A program made the translations under genes and the position numbers. From Paraburkholderia piptadeniae (lineage in GTDB: Bacteria > Pseudomonadota > Gammaproteobacteria > Burkholderiales > Burkholderiaceae), in NCBI RefSeq assembly GCF_900007165.1, contig NZ_CYGY02000031.1:41261-105260 (forward strand): DNA of 64,000 bases, given 5' to 3'. Below are positions 1 to 8,581 of the stretch, piece after piece. Position 1 is the first letter of the stretch, and each line of letters starts with the position of its first letter. The notes below the pieces were generated by a model. That model was not told the DNA's origin, did no database searches, and was given only the letters and a program-made list of their open reading frames with translations.

Positions 1-97
1 CAGGTGTTTCAGGTGTTTCGGGCGCTCCGGATGCTGAAGACGCGTCCTGCACATCCGGCGCTTCCGACTCGGCGTGGGTAGTCATCGCTTTGTTCAT
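1..97 (-). CDS. N-terminal fragment of unidentified protein, cut by left edge
   Basis: A minus-strand reading frame opens at 97 (ATG) and runs off the left edge. A second in-frame ATG lies at 85, giving MTTHAESEAPDVQDASSAS and then a Pro/Glu/Thr-rich stretch. Only about 30 residues are visible; they are acidic, low in complexity and probably disordered, so I cannot name the protein. Neither ATG has a clear Shine-Dalgarno sequence, so the start is uncertain. A predicted promoter at 327-356 with an adjoining palindrome points leftwards toward this gene, which would give a leader of about 220 bases. It follows mtgA on the same strand but is separated from it by a strong terminator. Confidence 0.5.
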   Translation of the reverse strand, partial: MNKAMTTHAESEAPDVQDASSASGAPETPETP

Positions 98-326
98 GGC
101 GGGTGGCCAACGTGCAGAGGGGAGTTATCGCGAAGTGCCGGCTTGGCGGCTCGCGTCCGGAGAGACTCGAAGATGCGCGTGCAGCGTGTGCGCGGTGCGC
201 GTGTCGTGCAGCAAGGTGCAGGAAGGCATGGCGTGGCGTCTCCAGTTCATCCCGCTTCATGCGCCGCGCATGGCGCTGGCGGCGAGGCGGTGTTTTTTGC
301 CGATGTCGTTCGACTTGTTGAACCGG

Positions 327-356
327 ATTGTAGGGCGCTTTTTTGAGATTCACCAA
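327..356 (-). promoter_or_regulatory. Predicted promoter for the left-edge gene
   Basis: Read on the minus strand there is a TTGGTG -35 (351-356), an 18-base spacer containing an A-run, and a TACAAT -10 (327-332). The -10 is 5/6 to the sigma-70 consensus and the -35 only 3/6. The palindrome at 353-383 overlaps the -35, as expected for a regulated promoter. This is a prediction from sequence only. Confidence 0.4.
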
Positions 357-396
357 CATATGAGCGAGACGCTCATATGTTGGGACAATGTTGGGA
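353..396. promoter_or_regulatory. Perfect 14-bp palindrome plus 11-bp-spaced direct repeat (putative operator)
   Basis: The arms CCAACATATGAGCG (353-366) and CGCTCATATGTTGG (370-383) are perfect inverted repeats around a 3-base centre. The end of the right arm, ATGTTGGGA (377-385), recurs directly at 388-396, exactly 11 bases on, about one helical turn. One arm touches the predicted -35 of the leftward promoter. Symmetry and phasing suggest binding by a dimeric regulator. No T-run follows on either strand, so a terminator is less likely. Confidence 0.5.
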
Positions 397-438
397 TACG
401 CGCTGAGGCGGCCGCCGGTCAAAACAACCGGAGCAAAT

Positions 439-474
439 AAAAAAACGGCGATCGTCATTCGACAATCGCCGTTT
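439..474 (-). terminator. Rho-independent terminator of mtgA
   Basis: The inverted repeat AAACGGCGAT (443-452) / ATCGCCGTTT (465-474) is followed on the minus strand by a run of seven T. It begins about 25 bases past the mtgA stop. Confidence 0.85.
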
Positions 475-498
475 CTATTCACATCCGAAGCCGGTCAA

Positions 499-1233
499 TC
501 AATCCGGCAATTCCGCCGCGCCCATTCTGCGTGCGATGACCCGTGCGCGCTGCGCGAGATAGCCGGAGCTGCGATGCTCGTCGAAGTATTTCGGCCTCGG
601 CAGCATCACGGCGAGCCGCGCCGACTGGCCCGCCGTCAGCTTCGCCGCCGACGTCTTGAAGTAATAGCGCGCCGCCGCTTCCGCGCCATACACGCCATTG
701 CCCCATTCGACCGAATTCAGATAGATCTCGAAGATTCGCTCCTTGTCCATCAGCGTCTCGAGCATCCACGTGATGATCAGTTCCTGACCCTTGCGGATAT
801 AGCTCTTTTCTCGCGACAAAAACAGATTGCGCGCGAGTTGCTGAGTGATCGTCGAACCGCCTGCGACGATCTTGCCGCGTGCCTTGTTCTTCTCCCATGC
901 CCGGAGAATCGCGTCGGTTTCGTAGCCGTTGTTATTGACGAAATTCGCATCTTCCGACGCGATGATCGCGCGCTTCAGATTGCGCGAGATCTGATCGTAG
1001 GGCACCCATATGCGCTGGATTGACAGATCGGGACGATCCTGCGACAGACGCCAGGCATCGGAACGCATGAACGCCGTCGAGCGCGGATTCACGTAATTCC
1101 ATAACGCGATCTGCGCGAAGTAGAACAACTGCGTTGCGAACCAGGCGGCAACGAACACTGCGACTGCGTAGGCCACCCAGCGCGTCGGCCCCGCACTCGA
1201 TCCCGGCCTGCTCGAACGACTCGTTTTTGTCAT
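499..1233 (-). CDS. mtgA: Monofunctional biosynthetic peptidoglycan transglycosylase
   Basis: A 244-residue inner-membrane glycosyltransferase of family GT51, which polymerises lipid II into glycan strands without a transpeptidase domain. One membrane helix spans roughly residues 19-41, with the catalytic domain on the periplasmic side. The GT51 motifs are complete: the catalytic glutamate in IIASEDANF (E94), [15 protein letters not shown] (125-139), the RKGQE motif (147-151) and EIYLN (169-173). The length is normal for the family. It lies 48 bases after aroE on the same strand, probably co-transcribed with it, and ends in a strong terminator. Confidence 0.95.
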   Translation of the reverse strand: MTKTSRSSRPGSSAGPTRWVAYAVAVFVAAWFATQLFYFAQIALWNYVNPRSTAFMRSDAWRLSQDRPDLSIQRIWVPYDQISRNLKRAIIASEDANFVNNNGYETDAILRAWEKNKARGKIVAGGSTITQQLARNLFLSREKSYIRKGQELIITWMLETLMDKERIFEIYLNSVEWGNGVYGAEAAARYYFKTSAAKLTAGQSARLAVMLPRPKYFDEHRSSGYLAQRARVIARRMGAAELPD

Positions 1234-1281
1234 CGTCGTCGCTGTGCCGTGAAGTCGGAGAACGTGTGGCGCTGCTCGCGC

Positions 1282-2151
1282 TCACGCGCTTTGCGGCGCG
1301 CGCAGCATCTCGCGCAGCGCGGCGAGCACGGGCGCGCCATCGGGACGCACGCCGCGCCACACGAAGAACGACTCCGCCGCCTGCTCGACCAGCATGCCGA
1401 GTCCGTCGGCCGCGCGGGCGCCGAGCTTGCTGGCGTGTTGCATGAAGACGGTCGGCTGCGCGCCGTACATCATGTCGTACGCGAGCGTGTCCGCGCCGAA
1501 CGCGCCGTCGTCGCACTCGGGCAGCGACGCATCGAGGCTGCTCGCCGTCGCGTTGACGATCACGTCATACGCGCCAGGTTCGATCGCGTGGGCACTGCCG
1601 CCCGTCAGACGGCACGCCGCGTCGCTTGCCGCGCTCGCGAACTGCGCGACCAGCGCGTCGGCCTTCGATGCCGTGCGGTTCACGATGGTCAGCGTGTGCG
1701 GCTTGCGCTCGAGTATCGGCAGCACGACGCCGCGCGCCGCGCCGCCCGCGCCAAGCAGCAGCACGCGCGCGCCCGTGAGCGGCACGCGCAGATTCACTTC
1801 GATGTCGCGCACGAGGCCGAAGCCGTCGGTGTTGTCGCCGTAGATGCCGCCGTCCTTCTCGAAGCGCAGCGTATTCACCGCGCCCGCCGCGGCCGCGCGC
1901 GGCGACAGCGACGTGGCGAACGCATGCGCGTCGAGCTTGAACGGCACGGTCACATTCAGGCCGCGCCCGCCTTCGTCGATGAACGCGCGCACGTGCGCCA
2001 CGAACTGATCGACGGGCGCGAGCAGGCGGCCGTATTCGACGGGCTCACCTGTTTGCTCGGCGAAACGCGCATGGACGAACGGCGACTTGCTGTGCGCGAC
2101 CGGATTGCCGATCACCGCGTAGCGGTCATGCTGGGTCGGCGTTGTGCTCAT
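1282..2151 (-). CDS. aroE: Shikimate dehydrogenase (NADP+)
   Basis: A 289-residue cytosolic enzyme reducing 3-dehydroshikimate to shikimate in the chorismate pathway. Visible motifs are GNPVAHSKSP (15-24, substrate site), NVTVPFK (66-72) with catalytic K72, GDNTDG (105-110) with the partner aspartate D109, the Rossmann GAGGAARG (134-141), and NRT near residue 158, typical of NADP specificity. The ATG at 2151 overlaps the stop of the upstream nuclease gene by 4 bases, so translation is probably coupled. Another shikimate-pathway gene, aroQ, lies at 8049 on the other strand. Confidence 0.96.
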   Translation of the reverse strand: MSTTPTQHDRYAVIGNPVAHSKSPFVHARFAEQTGEPVEYGRLLAPVDQFVAHVRAFIDEGGRGLNVTVPFKLDAHAFATSLSPRAAAAGAVNTLRFEKDGGIYGDNTDGFGLVRDIEVNLRVPLTGARVLLLGAGGAARGVVLPILERKPHTLTIVNRTASKADALVAQFASAASDAACRLTGGSAHAIEPGAYDVIVNATASSLDASLPECDDGAFGADTLAYDMMYGAQPTVFMQHASKLGARAADGLGMLVEQAAESFFVWRGVRPDGAPVLAALREMLRAPQSA

Positions 2152-4283
2152 CGGCTGGGCTCCGTCGCGTGATGGCTCACGTCCGGTTTTACGTCCTGGT
2201 CCACATCCTTTGCATCGGCGGAAGCCGACGAATCGTTCCCGGCTACCGGCTCGCCGTCCGCTGCGTTCGTCGCGGTGTCGGCCTCGGCCTGCGCTTCGGC
2301 TTCGCTTTCGGCGGATGCGTCGGCGGCGTCGATGATCTCTTCGTCGCCCTCGTCCTCTTCCTCCGCGCCGCTCGTCACCGTCGGCGCATCGAGCACGTGC
2401 AGCGGACGCACCGATGCCTCGATCGTCAGTTCATCCACCGACATCACTTCGAGCATCAGCCGCGTGCCGCGCGCATGCACGCCGAGCCCGGGCACATGCA
2501 GCAGCAGCGGCACTTCTTCGAGCCGCACGAGATCGCCCTTCACCACCGACGCGACCACCTGCTTCCGGTTCTCCTGCGTGAGCCAGCGCAGACACCAGAA
2601 ATACTCCATGCGCCGCTGATGATCGGCGTATGCGCTATAGGTGTCGTCGAAGCCTTGAACAACGGCGAACAGATCGGCGTCCTTCGGCTTGAACGGCGAC
2701 GCGAGTTTGGCCGTCACACCGTGCTGCACGCACGCGATCAGCTGCCACTGGTTGACGAGGTCGACATAGCGGCGCAGCGGCGACGTGCTCCACGCGTACT
2801 GCGCGACGCCGAGGCCTTCGTGCGGCGCGGCCGTCGTCTGCATACGCGTGCGCTTCGGGCCCGTCGGCGCGCCGAACGCGCGCTGCGAGCGGTAGATGCC
2901 CGGCACGCCGTGATCGTGCAGGAACGCGCCCCACGTCGAGTTCGCGAGAATCGCCAGTTCGGCGACGATCGTATCGAGTGGCGAACCGCGTCGGCGCGGC
3001 GTGATCGTCACGTGCTCGCCTTCGACGTAGAAGTTGAAATCGGTATTGCGCTGCACTTCGCGCTTCAGGCCGTAGCCCGCGCGCGCGACCTGACGCTTCT
3101 CGAACAGCGACTGCGCGAACGGCCACAGCACTGCGATGTCGTCCTTATGCGGATAGTCGCCCGTGCCGTTGGCGAGCGCCTCTTCCGTGACAAGTTCGTC
3201 GAGCGTGTTGTGGCGCAGATTGTTCTTCACGTAGACGAGTTCGGCACGCGTCTCGCTCGCGACGATTTCCTGCGTCTCGCGGTTCACGATGCTGTACAGC
3301 GACAGCGCCGGCCGCAAACCGCCTTCGGCGAGCGTGAATTTGTCCACGACGGAATCGGGCAGCATCGTGATCTTGTCGCCCGGCATGTACACCGTCGACA
3401 GACGGCCGCGCGCGATTGCATCGACGGTATCGCCGCGTGCGATGCCGAGCGCGGGCGCCGCGATGTGAATGCCGATCCGCACGCGCCCGTCGGCCAGATG
3501 CTCGACGGAGAACGCGTCGTCGATTTCAGTCGTGGTCACGTCGTCGATCGAGAACGCTTCGACTTCGGCTTGCGGCAAATCTTCCGGCAGCTCGCCGACC
3601 GTCACCGCGGGGAAACCGGTCCCGTGCGGGAAGTATTCGGACAGAAAACGCGCTTCGTGCAGCGCGCGCGCCGACGGAATGCCGCCGCATTCGAGCATCA
3701 GGCGCGCCGCCGAAATGCCGCGCGCAGCCGCCGCGGCTTCGACCGCCTTGTATTCGATCGCGTTCTTGTCGGGCTTGGTCAGCAGTCCGAGCGCCTTGCT
3801 CTGGAAGCCGTCCGGCAGGCGGCCCGCCTTCAGTTCCTCTTCGTAGCCCTCCTGGACGAGCGCCTGCTGGCGCTTGCGCTCGAGCGATGCGAGCGCCATC
3901 TTCAGCTGCTCTTCCGGCGCGCGCTGATACTGGCCACGGCCCTTGCGGCGGAAATAGACGGGCGATCCATGCATGCGCAGAATAAGCGCCGCGCGCTCGA
4001 CGGGTCCGAACGAGTCGCCAAAATACTCGGCGCCGAGCGTCGCAAACGGAAACTCTTCTTCCGGCGCGCATTCCCACAGAAAGTCGAGATCGATGTCCTG
4101 CGCGGCGGCATCGGCCTGCTCCATCAGCTCGCCCGCCGTCGGCTTCTCGAACTCGATCAGCACGTCTTTCGCGCGGACTTTCGCGCGGCGTCCGCCAGGC
4201 AGCTCGACCTGGAACGCGTCGCCCTGACGCGACAGCACGCTGCCCGCCTTGAAACTGCCCGATTCCTCAAAGAAAACGTTCAC
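2148..4283 (-). CDS. RNB-domain 3'-5' exoribonuclease (RNase II/R family)
   Basis: A 711-residue protein with an RNB catalytic domain starting near residue 240. The metal-binding cluster SIDDVTTTEIDDAF (245-258) carries D247, D248, D255 and D256, matching the four acidic residues of the RNase II active site. The N-terminal half lacks an obvious duplicated cold-shock-domain region, so the protein is RNase II-like rather than a canonical RNase R. The last 70 or so residues form a Glu/Asp/Ala-rich tail that looks disordered and is absent from the E. coli enzyme. It overlaps aroE by 4 bases. I leave the symbol blank because rnb versus rnr cannot be settled here. Confidence 0.88.
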   Translation of the reverse strand: MNVFFEESGSFKAGSVLSRQGDAFQVELPGGRRAKVRAKDVLIEFEKPTAGELMEQADAAAQDIDLDFLWECAPEEEFPFATLGAEYFGDSFGPVERAALILRMHGSPVYFRRKGRGQYQRAPEEQLKMALASLERKRQQALVQEGYEEELKAGRLPDGFQSKALGLLTKPDKNAIEYKAVEAAAAARGISAARLMLECGGIPSARALHEARFLSEYFPHGTGFPAVTVGELPEDLPQAEVEAFSIDDVTTTEIDDAFSVEHLADGRVRIGIHIAAPALGIARGDTVDAIARGRLSTVYMPGDKITMLPDSVVDKFTLAEGGLRPALSLYSIVNRETQEIVASETRAELVYVKNNLRHNTLDELVTEEALANGTGDYPHKDDIAVLWPFAQSLFEKRQVARAGYGLKREVQRNTDFNFYVEGEHVTITPRRRGSPLDTIVAELAILANSTWGAFLHDHGVPGIYRSQRAFGAPTGPKRTRMQTTAAPHEGLGVAQYAWSTSPLRRYVDLVNQWQLIACVQHGVTAKLASPFKPKDADLFAVVQGFDDTYSAYADHQRRMEYFWCLRWLTQENRKQVVASVVKGDLVRLEEVPLLLHVPGLGVHARGTRLMLEVMSVDELTIEASVRPLHVLDAPTVTSGAEEEDEGDEEIIDAADASAESEAEAQAEADTATNAADGEPVAGNDSSASADAKDVDQDVKPDVSHHATEPSR

Positions 4284-4411
4284 TCAATACTCTCGTTCTG
4301 GCTTGCGTCGGCCGGCGCGCGGTGCTGCGTGATTGCGCGTCGGCGTCGTGTTCGGTGTGGTGATCCGCAACGCGCGTGCCGGTCGGCGCGCGCCGTTTGC
4401 GGATCATCGGA

Positions 4412-5014
4412 TCATGCCGCCTCGCGTGGCGCGGGCGGCTCGGCGTCGGCGGCGTCGCAAAACGCGAGCACATCGTCGACATAATCGGGAAACTCGCTGA
4501 TCGCGTGGTCGCTGCCTTCGATCAGTTTCGTCCGCACACCGTGATAGTGCGCGAGCATTTCGCGGTAATCGAGCACTTCGTCGCCGGTGGCGGCAATCAG
4601 ATAATAACGTTCGGGGCGCGTGATCGACGCAACGCCGAGCGCGCGCAATTCGTCCAGATGATGCGGCTCGACGACGATGCCGCCGCCGCCGTGCCACAGC
4701 GGCTGCTCGCCGAGATAGTGACTCAGGTCCCGCTGCGGCACGATGGCCGGGTTCAGCAGCACCGCGCGCCAGCCGTGCTTTTCGGCGAGATGCGTCGCGT
4801 AATAGCCGCCAAGCGAGCTGCCGATTATCGTCACGTGCGCCGGCTTGGCCGCCGCGACCAGTTCTTCGACGAGCGCCACGGTTTCGAGCGGCGACACGGG
4901 CAGCATCGGACAGCACCATTCCGCGCTGCGGCCGAGCGCAGCAAGCCGCCCGGCCATCACGCGCGCCTTGAACGAATTGGGCGACGAGCGGAAACCGTGC
5001 AGATAGAGAATCAC
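4412..5014 (-). CDS. YqiA/UPF0227-type alpha/beta-hydrolase (esterase)
   Basis: A 200-residue alpha/beta-hydrolase of the YqiA group, a small intracellular esterase family with poorly known substrates. The N-terminus MILYLHGFRSSPNS is the family oxyanion strand, the nucleophile elbow is GSSLGGY (66-71, S67), the acid is likely D145 (ATGDEVLDY), and H170 (GSDHAISEF) completes the triad. Its ATG overlaps the mpl stop by 4 bases (ATGA), so the two are translationally coupled; a link to wall-peptide recycling is suggested only by that context. About 130 bases without a recognised gene separate it from the nuclease gene downstream. Confidence 0.9.
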   Translation of the reverse strand: MILYLHGFRSSPNSFKARVMAGRLAALGRSAEWCCPMLPVSPLETVALVEELVAAAKPAHVTIIGSSLGGYYATHLAEKHGWRAVLLNPAIVPQRDLSHYLGEQPLWHGGGGIVVEPHHLDELRALGVASITRPERYYLIAATGDEVLDYREMLAHYHGVRTKLIEGSDHAISEFPDYVDDVLAFCDAADAEPPAPREAA

Positions 5015-6420
5015 GCCACGCCCCGCGCCTGCTCCGCCGGGCGCGCCGACAGCGCGTCGAGCAGCTTCTGGTGCACGCCGCCAAAGCCGCCGTTGCTCAT
5101 CACGAGCACGTGATCGCCGGGTTGCGCCGCCGCGACAATGGCTTTGACCAGCGCATCGATGTCGCTGAACGCCTGCGCCTTGCCGCCCATCGGCGCGAGC
5201 GCTTCGGCGAGGTCCCAGCCGAGCGCGTCCTTGCCCGCCGGCGCGCCGTAGCCGAACACGAGGTCGGCGTCGGCGAGGCTCGACGGCAGTTGCGCCTTCA
5301 TCACGCCGAGCTTCATCGTGTTCGAGCGCGGCTCCAGCACAGCGAGAACGCGCGTGTTGTCGCGACCCACCCGCGTGCGCAGGCCGGCGATCGTGGTCTG
5401 GATCGCCGTCGGGTGATGCGCGAAGTCGTCGTAGACGGTCACGCCGTCGACGCTGCCGCGCACTTCCATCCGGCGCTTCACGTTGCGGAAGGTCGACAGC
5501 GACTTCGCGGCCTGCGCGGGCGGCACGCCGATGTGGCGCGCGGCGGCGATCGCGGCGATCGCGTTCATCCGGTTGTGGTCGCCCTGCACCTGCCAGTCGA
5601 CCACGCCGACACGCTCGCCGCAGTGATAGACGGCGAAGCGCTCGTCGACGGCGACACCGTCTTCAGCCGGCAGCGCCTGCCAGCCGCCTTCGACGCCGAA
5701 GCGTTCCACGTCGCTCCAGCACCCGCGCGTCAGCACGCGTTCGAGCGCGTCTTCGCGGCCGTTCGACACGATGCGGCCAATACCCGGCACCGTGCGCACG
5801 AGATGGTGGAATTGCGTTTCGATCGCAGCGAGATCCGGGAAGATGTCCGCGTGATCGAATTCCAGGTTGTTCAGGATCGCCGTGCGCGGCCGGTAATGAA
5901 CGAACTTCGAGCGCTTGTCGAAGAACGCCGTGTCGTATTCGTCGGCTTCGATCACGAAGAAGCTCGAATCGGTCAGCCGCGCCGACACGCCGAAATTCAA
6001 CGGCACGCCGCCAATCAGGAAGCCGGGATTCATGCCCGCGTCTTCTAGCAGCCACGTCAGCATCGACGTCGTGGTCGTCTTGCCATGCGTGCCCGCGACC
6101 GCGAGCACCCATTTGCCGTTCAGCACATGCTCGCCGAGCCACTGCGGACCGGACGTGTACGGCAGGCCGCGATTCAGGATTTCTTCCATCAGCGGATTGC
6201 CGCGCGTCACGACGTTGCCGACCACGAAGAGATCAGGCTTCAGGTCGAGCTGCTCGACTCCCCAGCCTTCGATCAGCGTGATGCCTTGCGCCTCGAGCTG
6301 CGTGCTCATCGGCGGGTAGACGCCGGCGTCGCAACCCGTCACCGTGTGCCCGGCGTTGCGCGCGAGAACCGCGAGACCGCCCATGAACGTGCCGCAGATG
6401 CCGAGGATGTGAATGTGCAT
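5011..6420 (-). CDS. mpl: UDP-MurNAc:L-Ala-gamma-D-Glu-meso-DAP ligase (murein recycling)
   Basis: A 469-residue Mur-ligase paralogue that joins the recycled tripeptide to UDP-MurNAc, bypassing MurC, MurD and MurE. The N-terminus MHIHILGICGTFMGGLAVLA is the typical Mpl start and the ATP loop is [10 protein letters not shown] (110-119). The frame is open about 70 codons further upstream, but that extension is Arg/Pro-rich and not Mur-like, so I place the start at 6420. AmpD, which releases the recycled peptide, is encoded at 22561-23181. On the minus strand a TACAAT hexamer at 6505-6510 could be the -10 of its promoter; I see no good -35. Confidence 0.95.
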   Translation of the reverse strand: MHIHILGICGTFMGGLAVLARNAGHTVTGCDAGVYPPMSTQLEAQGITLIEGWGVEQLDLKPDLFVVGNVVTRGNPLMEEILNRGLPYTSGPQWLGEHVLNGKWVLAVAGTHGKTTTTSMLTWLLEDAGMNPGFLIGGVPLNFGVSARLTDSSFFVIEADEYDTAFFDKRSKFVHYRPRTAILNNLEFDHADIFPDLAAIETQFHHLVRTVPGIGRIVSNGREDALERVLTRGCWSDVERFGVEGGWQALPAEDGVAVDERFAVYHCGERVGVVDWQVQGDHNRMNAIAAIAAARHIGVPPAQAAKSLSTFRNVKRRMEVRGSVDGVTVYDDFAHHPTAIQTTIAGLRTRVGRDNTRVLAVLEPRSNTMKLGVMKAQLPSSLADADLVFGYGAPAGKDALGWDLAEALAPMGGKAQAFSDIDALVKAIVAAAQPGDHVLVMSNGGFGGVHQKLLDALSARPAEQARGVA

Positions 6421-6636
6421 AAATGCTGTCGCGCCGCAGGGCGTGTTTTGCGTAGAAAGAGATGCGCGCAAAGGGCCGGAAAGCCCTCGCGGCAAAGGAC
6501 GCCTATTGTAACCGACAGGCTCGCCCGTTCCTGAGCGCGCGAGCTTTCCCAAGCGCCGCCGAACACGGCTTCGAACCCTTGGGCGGCGCGGGCGCACGCA
6601 AAAAGGCCATCGGGTTTTCTCTAGTATCATTGACGG

Positions 6637-7287
6637 ATGGTTCGCAAATCACATTTCGATCCGCAGCGCGTGCGTGAGGAAATCGCGATCGCGGCTGCGA
6701 GAATGATCGCCGAAGACGGTCTCGATTACTCGACGGCCAAGCGCAAGGCTGCGCGACAGGTCGTCGGGGAGACGCGCGTCGCGGGCGAATGGCTGCCGGA
6801 TAACGACCAGATCGAGGAAGAAATCCGCGAATACCAGTCGCTGTTTCAGGGCGACAGCCAGCCGGCCGTGCTGCGCCGTCTGAGAGAAATCGCGCTGGAC
6901 TGGATGCAGCGGCTCGCGCCGTTCAATCCTTATCTGACGGGCGCCGTGTTGGGCGGAACGGCTGGCGAGCATTCCGACATACATCTGCAAGCGTTCTGCG
7001 ACAACCCGAAGGAAGTCGCCATTTACCTGCTGAATACGAATGTGCAGTACGACGTTTCCGAAACGCGGCACTTTGCGGGGCGCGGATACGTCGAAACATT
7101 GAGCTTTCTCTGGCGTACGACCGATGCAGGACGGGACGCCGAACCTGTGGGCATCCACGTCGCGCTGTACAGCACCGACGATCTGCGCGGCGCGGTGCGA
7201 GCCGACGCGCGTGGCAGGCTCGCAAGAGCCGACGTTCGCGCAGTGCAGGCGCTAATCGACGAGAGCGACAGCTCGCCCTTCCTCTAA
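6637..7287 (+). CDS. Uncharacterised protein with nucleotidyltransferase-like motif
   Basis: A 216-residue cytosolic protein that I do not recognise by name. Residues 1-60 are charged and helical (HFDPQRVREEIAIAAARMI). Residues 99-120 contain GAVLGGTAGEHSDIHLQAF, which resembles the GS...SDIDL signature of minimal nucleotidyltransferases, but the second metal-binding Asp is replaced by His (D114-I-H116). The later strand GIHVALY (172-178) sits where the third carboxylate would be expected and also shows His. It is divergent from mpl and 18 bases upstream of the thioredoxin gene. A TAGTAT hexamer at 6622-6627 would put the transcript start almost at the ATG. No signal peptide or membrane helix is seen. 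Confidence 0.65.
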   Translation: MVRKSHFDPQRVREEIAIAAARMIAEDGLDYSTAKRKAARQVVGETRVAGEWLPDNDQIEEEIREYQSLFQGDSQPAVLRRLREIALDWMQRLAPFNPYLTGAVLGGTAGEHSDIHLQAFCDNPKEVAIYLLNTNVQYDVSETRHFAGRGYVETLSFLWRTTDAGRDAEPVGIHVALYSTDDLRGAVRADARGRLARADVRAVQALIDESDSSPFL

Positions 7288-7305
7288 CTGACACACTCTC
7301 TATAT

Positions 7306-7854
7306 ATGAAGCGCATTCTGGCAATCGCGGCTGTGGCCGTCGTCGCAACGGTAGGAGGAGCGGTGGCGAGCCACTGGTTCCTCGGCAGTCACGACCTCGC
7401 GGGCGTCGCGAACGCCGCGCCCGCCGACAGCGGCAATGCCGTCAACCAGCTGTGGTCGGCAAACGTCACGAACGCGGACGGCAAGCCGCAGTCGCTCGCC
7501 GGATTCAAGGGCCGTCCCGTCGTCGTCAACTTCTGGGCGTCGTGGTGCGGACCGTGCGTCGAGGAAATGCCGTCGCTATCGCGGCTGCACAAGGAATATG
7601 CGAAGAAAGGCGTCGAGTTCGTCGGACTCGGTGTTGACTCGGACAAGAACGTAAAGGCGTTCCTTCAGAAAGTGCCCGTCGACTACCCGATTTTCGTCGC
7701 CGGCTTCGGCGGCGCTGACCTCGCCCGCGCATTCGGCAACAACGCGGGCGGTTTGCCTTACACCGTCGTAATTGACGCAAAAGGGGTCGTACGGTCGACA
7801 AAATTAGGACAGATCAAGCCCGACGAGCTGAAACGGACGCTCGACGCGCTGTGA
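7306..7854 (+). CDS. TlpA/ResA-like periplasmic thioredoxin
   Basis: A 182-residue membrane-anchored or secreted thioredoxin-fold protein. An uncleaved anchor or signal helix spans residues 1-24 ([20 protein letters not shown]), and the redox motif [13 protein letters not shown] has C81 and C84. The family reduces disulfides in apocytochromes or other periplasmic proteins; the partner is not indicated here. A cis-Pro region ([10 protein letters not shown]) is present. The start ATG follows the previous gene by 18 bases and has no obvious Shine-Dalgarno sequence, so coupling with that gene is plausible. Length is normal. Confidence 0.9.
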   Translation: MKRILAIAAVAVVATVGGAVASHWFLGSHDLAGVANAAPADSGNAVNQLWSANVTNADGKPQSLAGFKGRPVVVNFWASWCGPCVEEMPSLSRLHKEYAKKGVEFVGLGVDSDKNVKAFLQKVPVDYPIFVAGFGGADLARAFGNNAGGLPYTVVIDAKGVVRSTKLGQIKPDELKRTLDAL

Positions 7855-8048
7855 CGTCGACAACTTATTGACGTTTAGTTGAGAACGTTTGACTCCAGGT
7901 TGCCCGATATTCCGACGGAATTGTCAGAAGTTCGGCTAGTTGCGGCTATCCCTGAAAGGCGCCGAGTCGTCACGGCTGCTCGAGAAACTAGACAAATTTC
8001 TCTAATCAGCGCTAAAGTGCGGCCAATTCCACGGAAAACGAAGCGACC

Positions 8049-8513
8049 ATGACGCGACTGCTGGTTCTGCACGGCCCCAATCTCAATCTTCTCGGCACCC
8101 GGGAACCGGAGGTGTATGGCCGCGTCACGCTCCCGCAGATCGATCAGGCGCTCGCCGACCGCGCAGCGGACGCCGGCGTCGAACTGGCCACCTTCCAGAG
8201 CAATCACGAAGGCGCGCTCGTCGATCGCATCCAGGCCGCCCGGACCGAGAAGACCGATTTCATCCTGATTAATCCCGCCGCGTACACGCATACGAGCGTG
8301 GCGATCCGGGACGCACTAACGGGCGTCGGCATCCCGTTCGTCGAGATTCATCTGTCGAACGTGCATCGCCGAGAACCGTTCAGGCATCACTCGTATTTCT
8401 CCGACCAGGCAGAGGGCGTGATTTGCGGCCTCGGCTGGAAGGGTTATCTGTACGCACTCGAATACGCGCTCGACCGGTTGTCCATTCAGACAGCCGGGAC
8501 GTCGCGCGACTGA
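8049..8513 (+). CDS. aroQ: Type II 3-dehydroquinate dehydratase
   Basis: A 154-residue enzyme converting 3-dehydroquinate to 3-dehydroshikimate, normally as a dodecamer. Key elements are HGPNLNLLG (8-16), the flexible lid with catalytic Tyr in REPEVYG (Y23), QSNHEG (50-55), and [17 protein letters not shown] (99-115) with the catalytic His (H106). It is preceded by a 194-base gap and followed by a GC-rich hairpin (8533-8558) before accB, the gene order common in proteobacteria. Confidence 0.96.
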   Translation: MTRLLVLHGPNLNLLGTREPEVYGRVTLPQIDQALADRAADAGVELATFQSNHEGALVDRIQAARTEKTDFILINPAAYTHTSVAIRDALTGVGIPFVEIHLSNVHRREPFRHHSYFSDQAEGVICGLGWKGYLYALEYALDRLSIQTAGTSRD

Positions 8514-8532
8514 CAACCCAAAACACGAATTC

Positions 8533-8558
8533 AGCGCCGGCGGCATCCCGCCGGCGCT
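8533..8558 (+). terminator. Strong hairpin between aroQ and accB
   Basis: AGCGCCGGCGG (8533-8543) and CCGCCGGCGCT (8548-8558) form an 11-bp stem with a 4-base loop. No T-run follows, so this could be a weak terminator, an attenuator or an RNA-stability element just ahead of the accB ribosome site (AAGGGGAAG). Confidence 0.45.
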
Positions 8559-8581
8559 TCACGCATTGAAAGGGGAAGCCC

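Larger units (their letters stand above)
98..498. other. Intergenic region with palindrome, promoter and terminator
   Basis: No credible gene lies between the left-edge gene and mtgA. The region holds the mtgA terminator (439-474), a perfect palindrome with an added half-site repeat (353-396) and a predicted leftward promoter (327-356). Open frames here in other phases are Arg-rich and look like noise. Confidence 0.6.
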
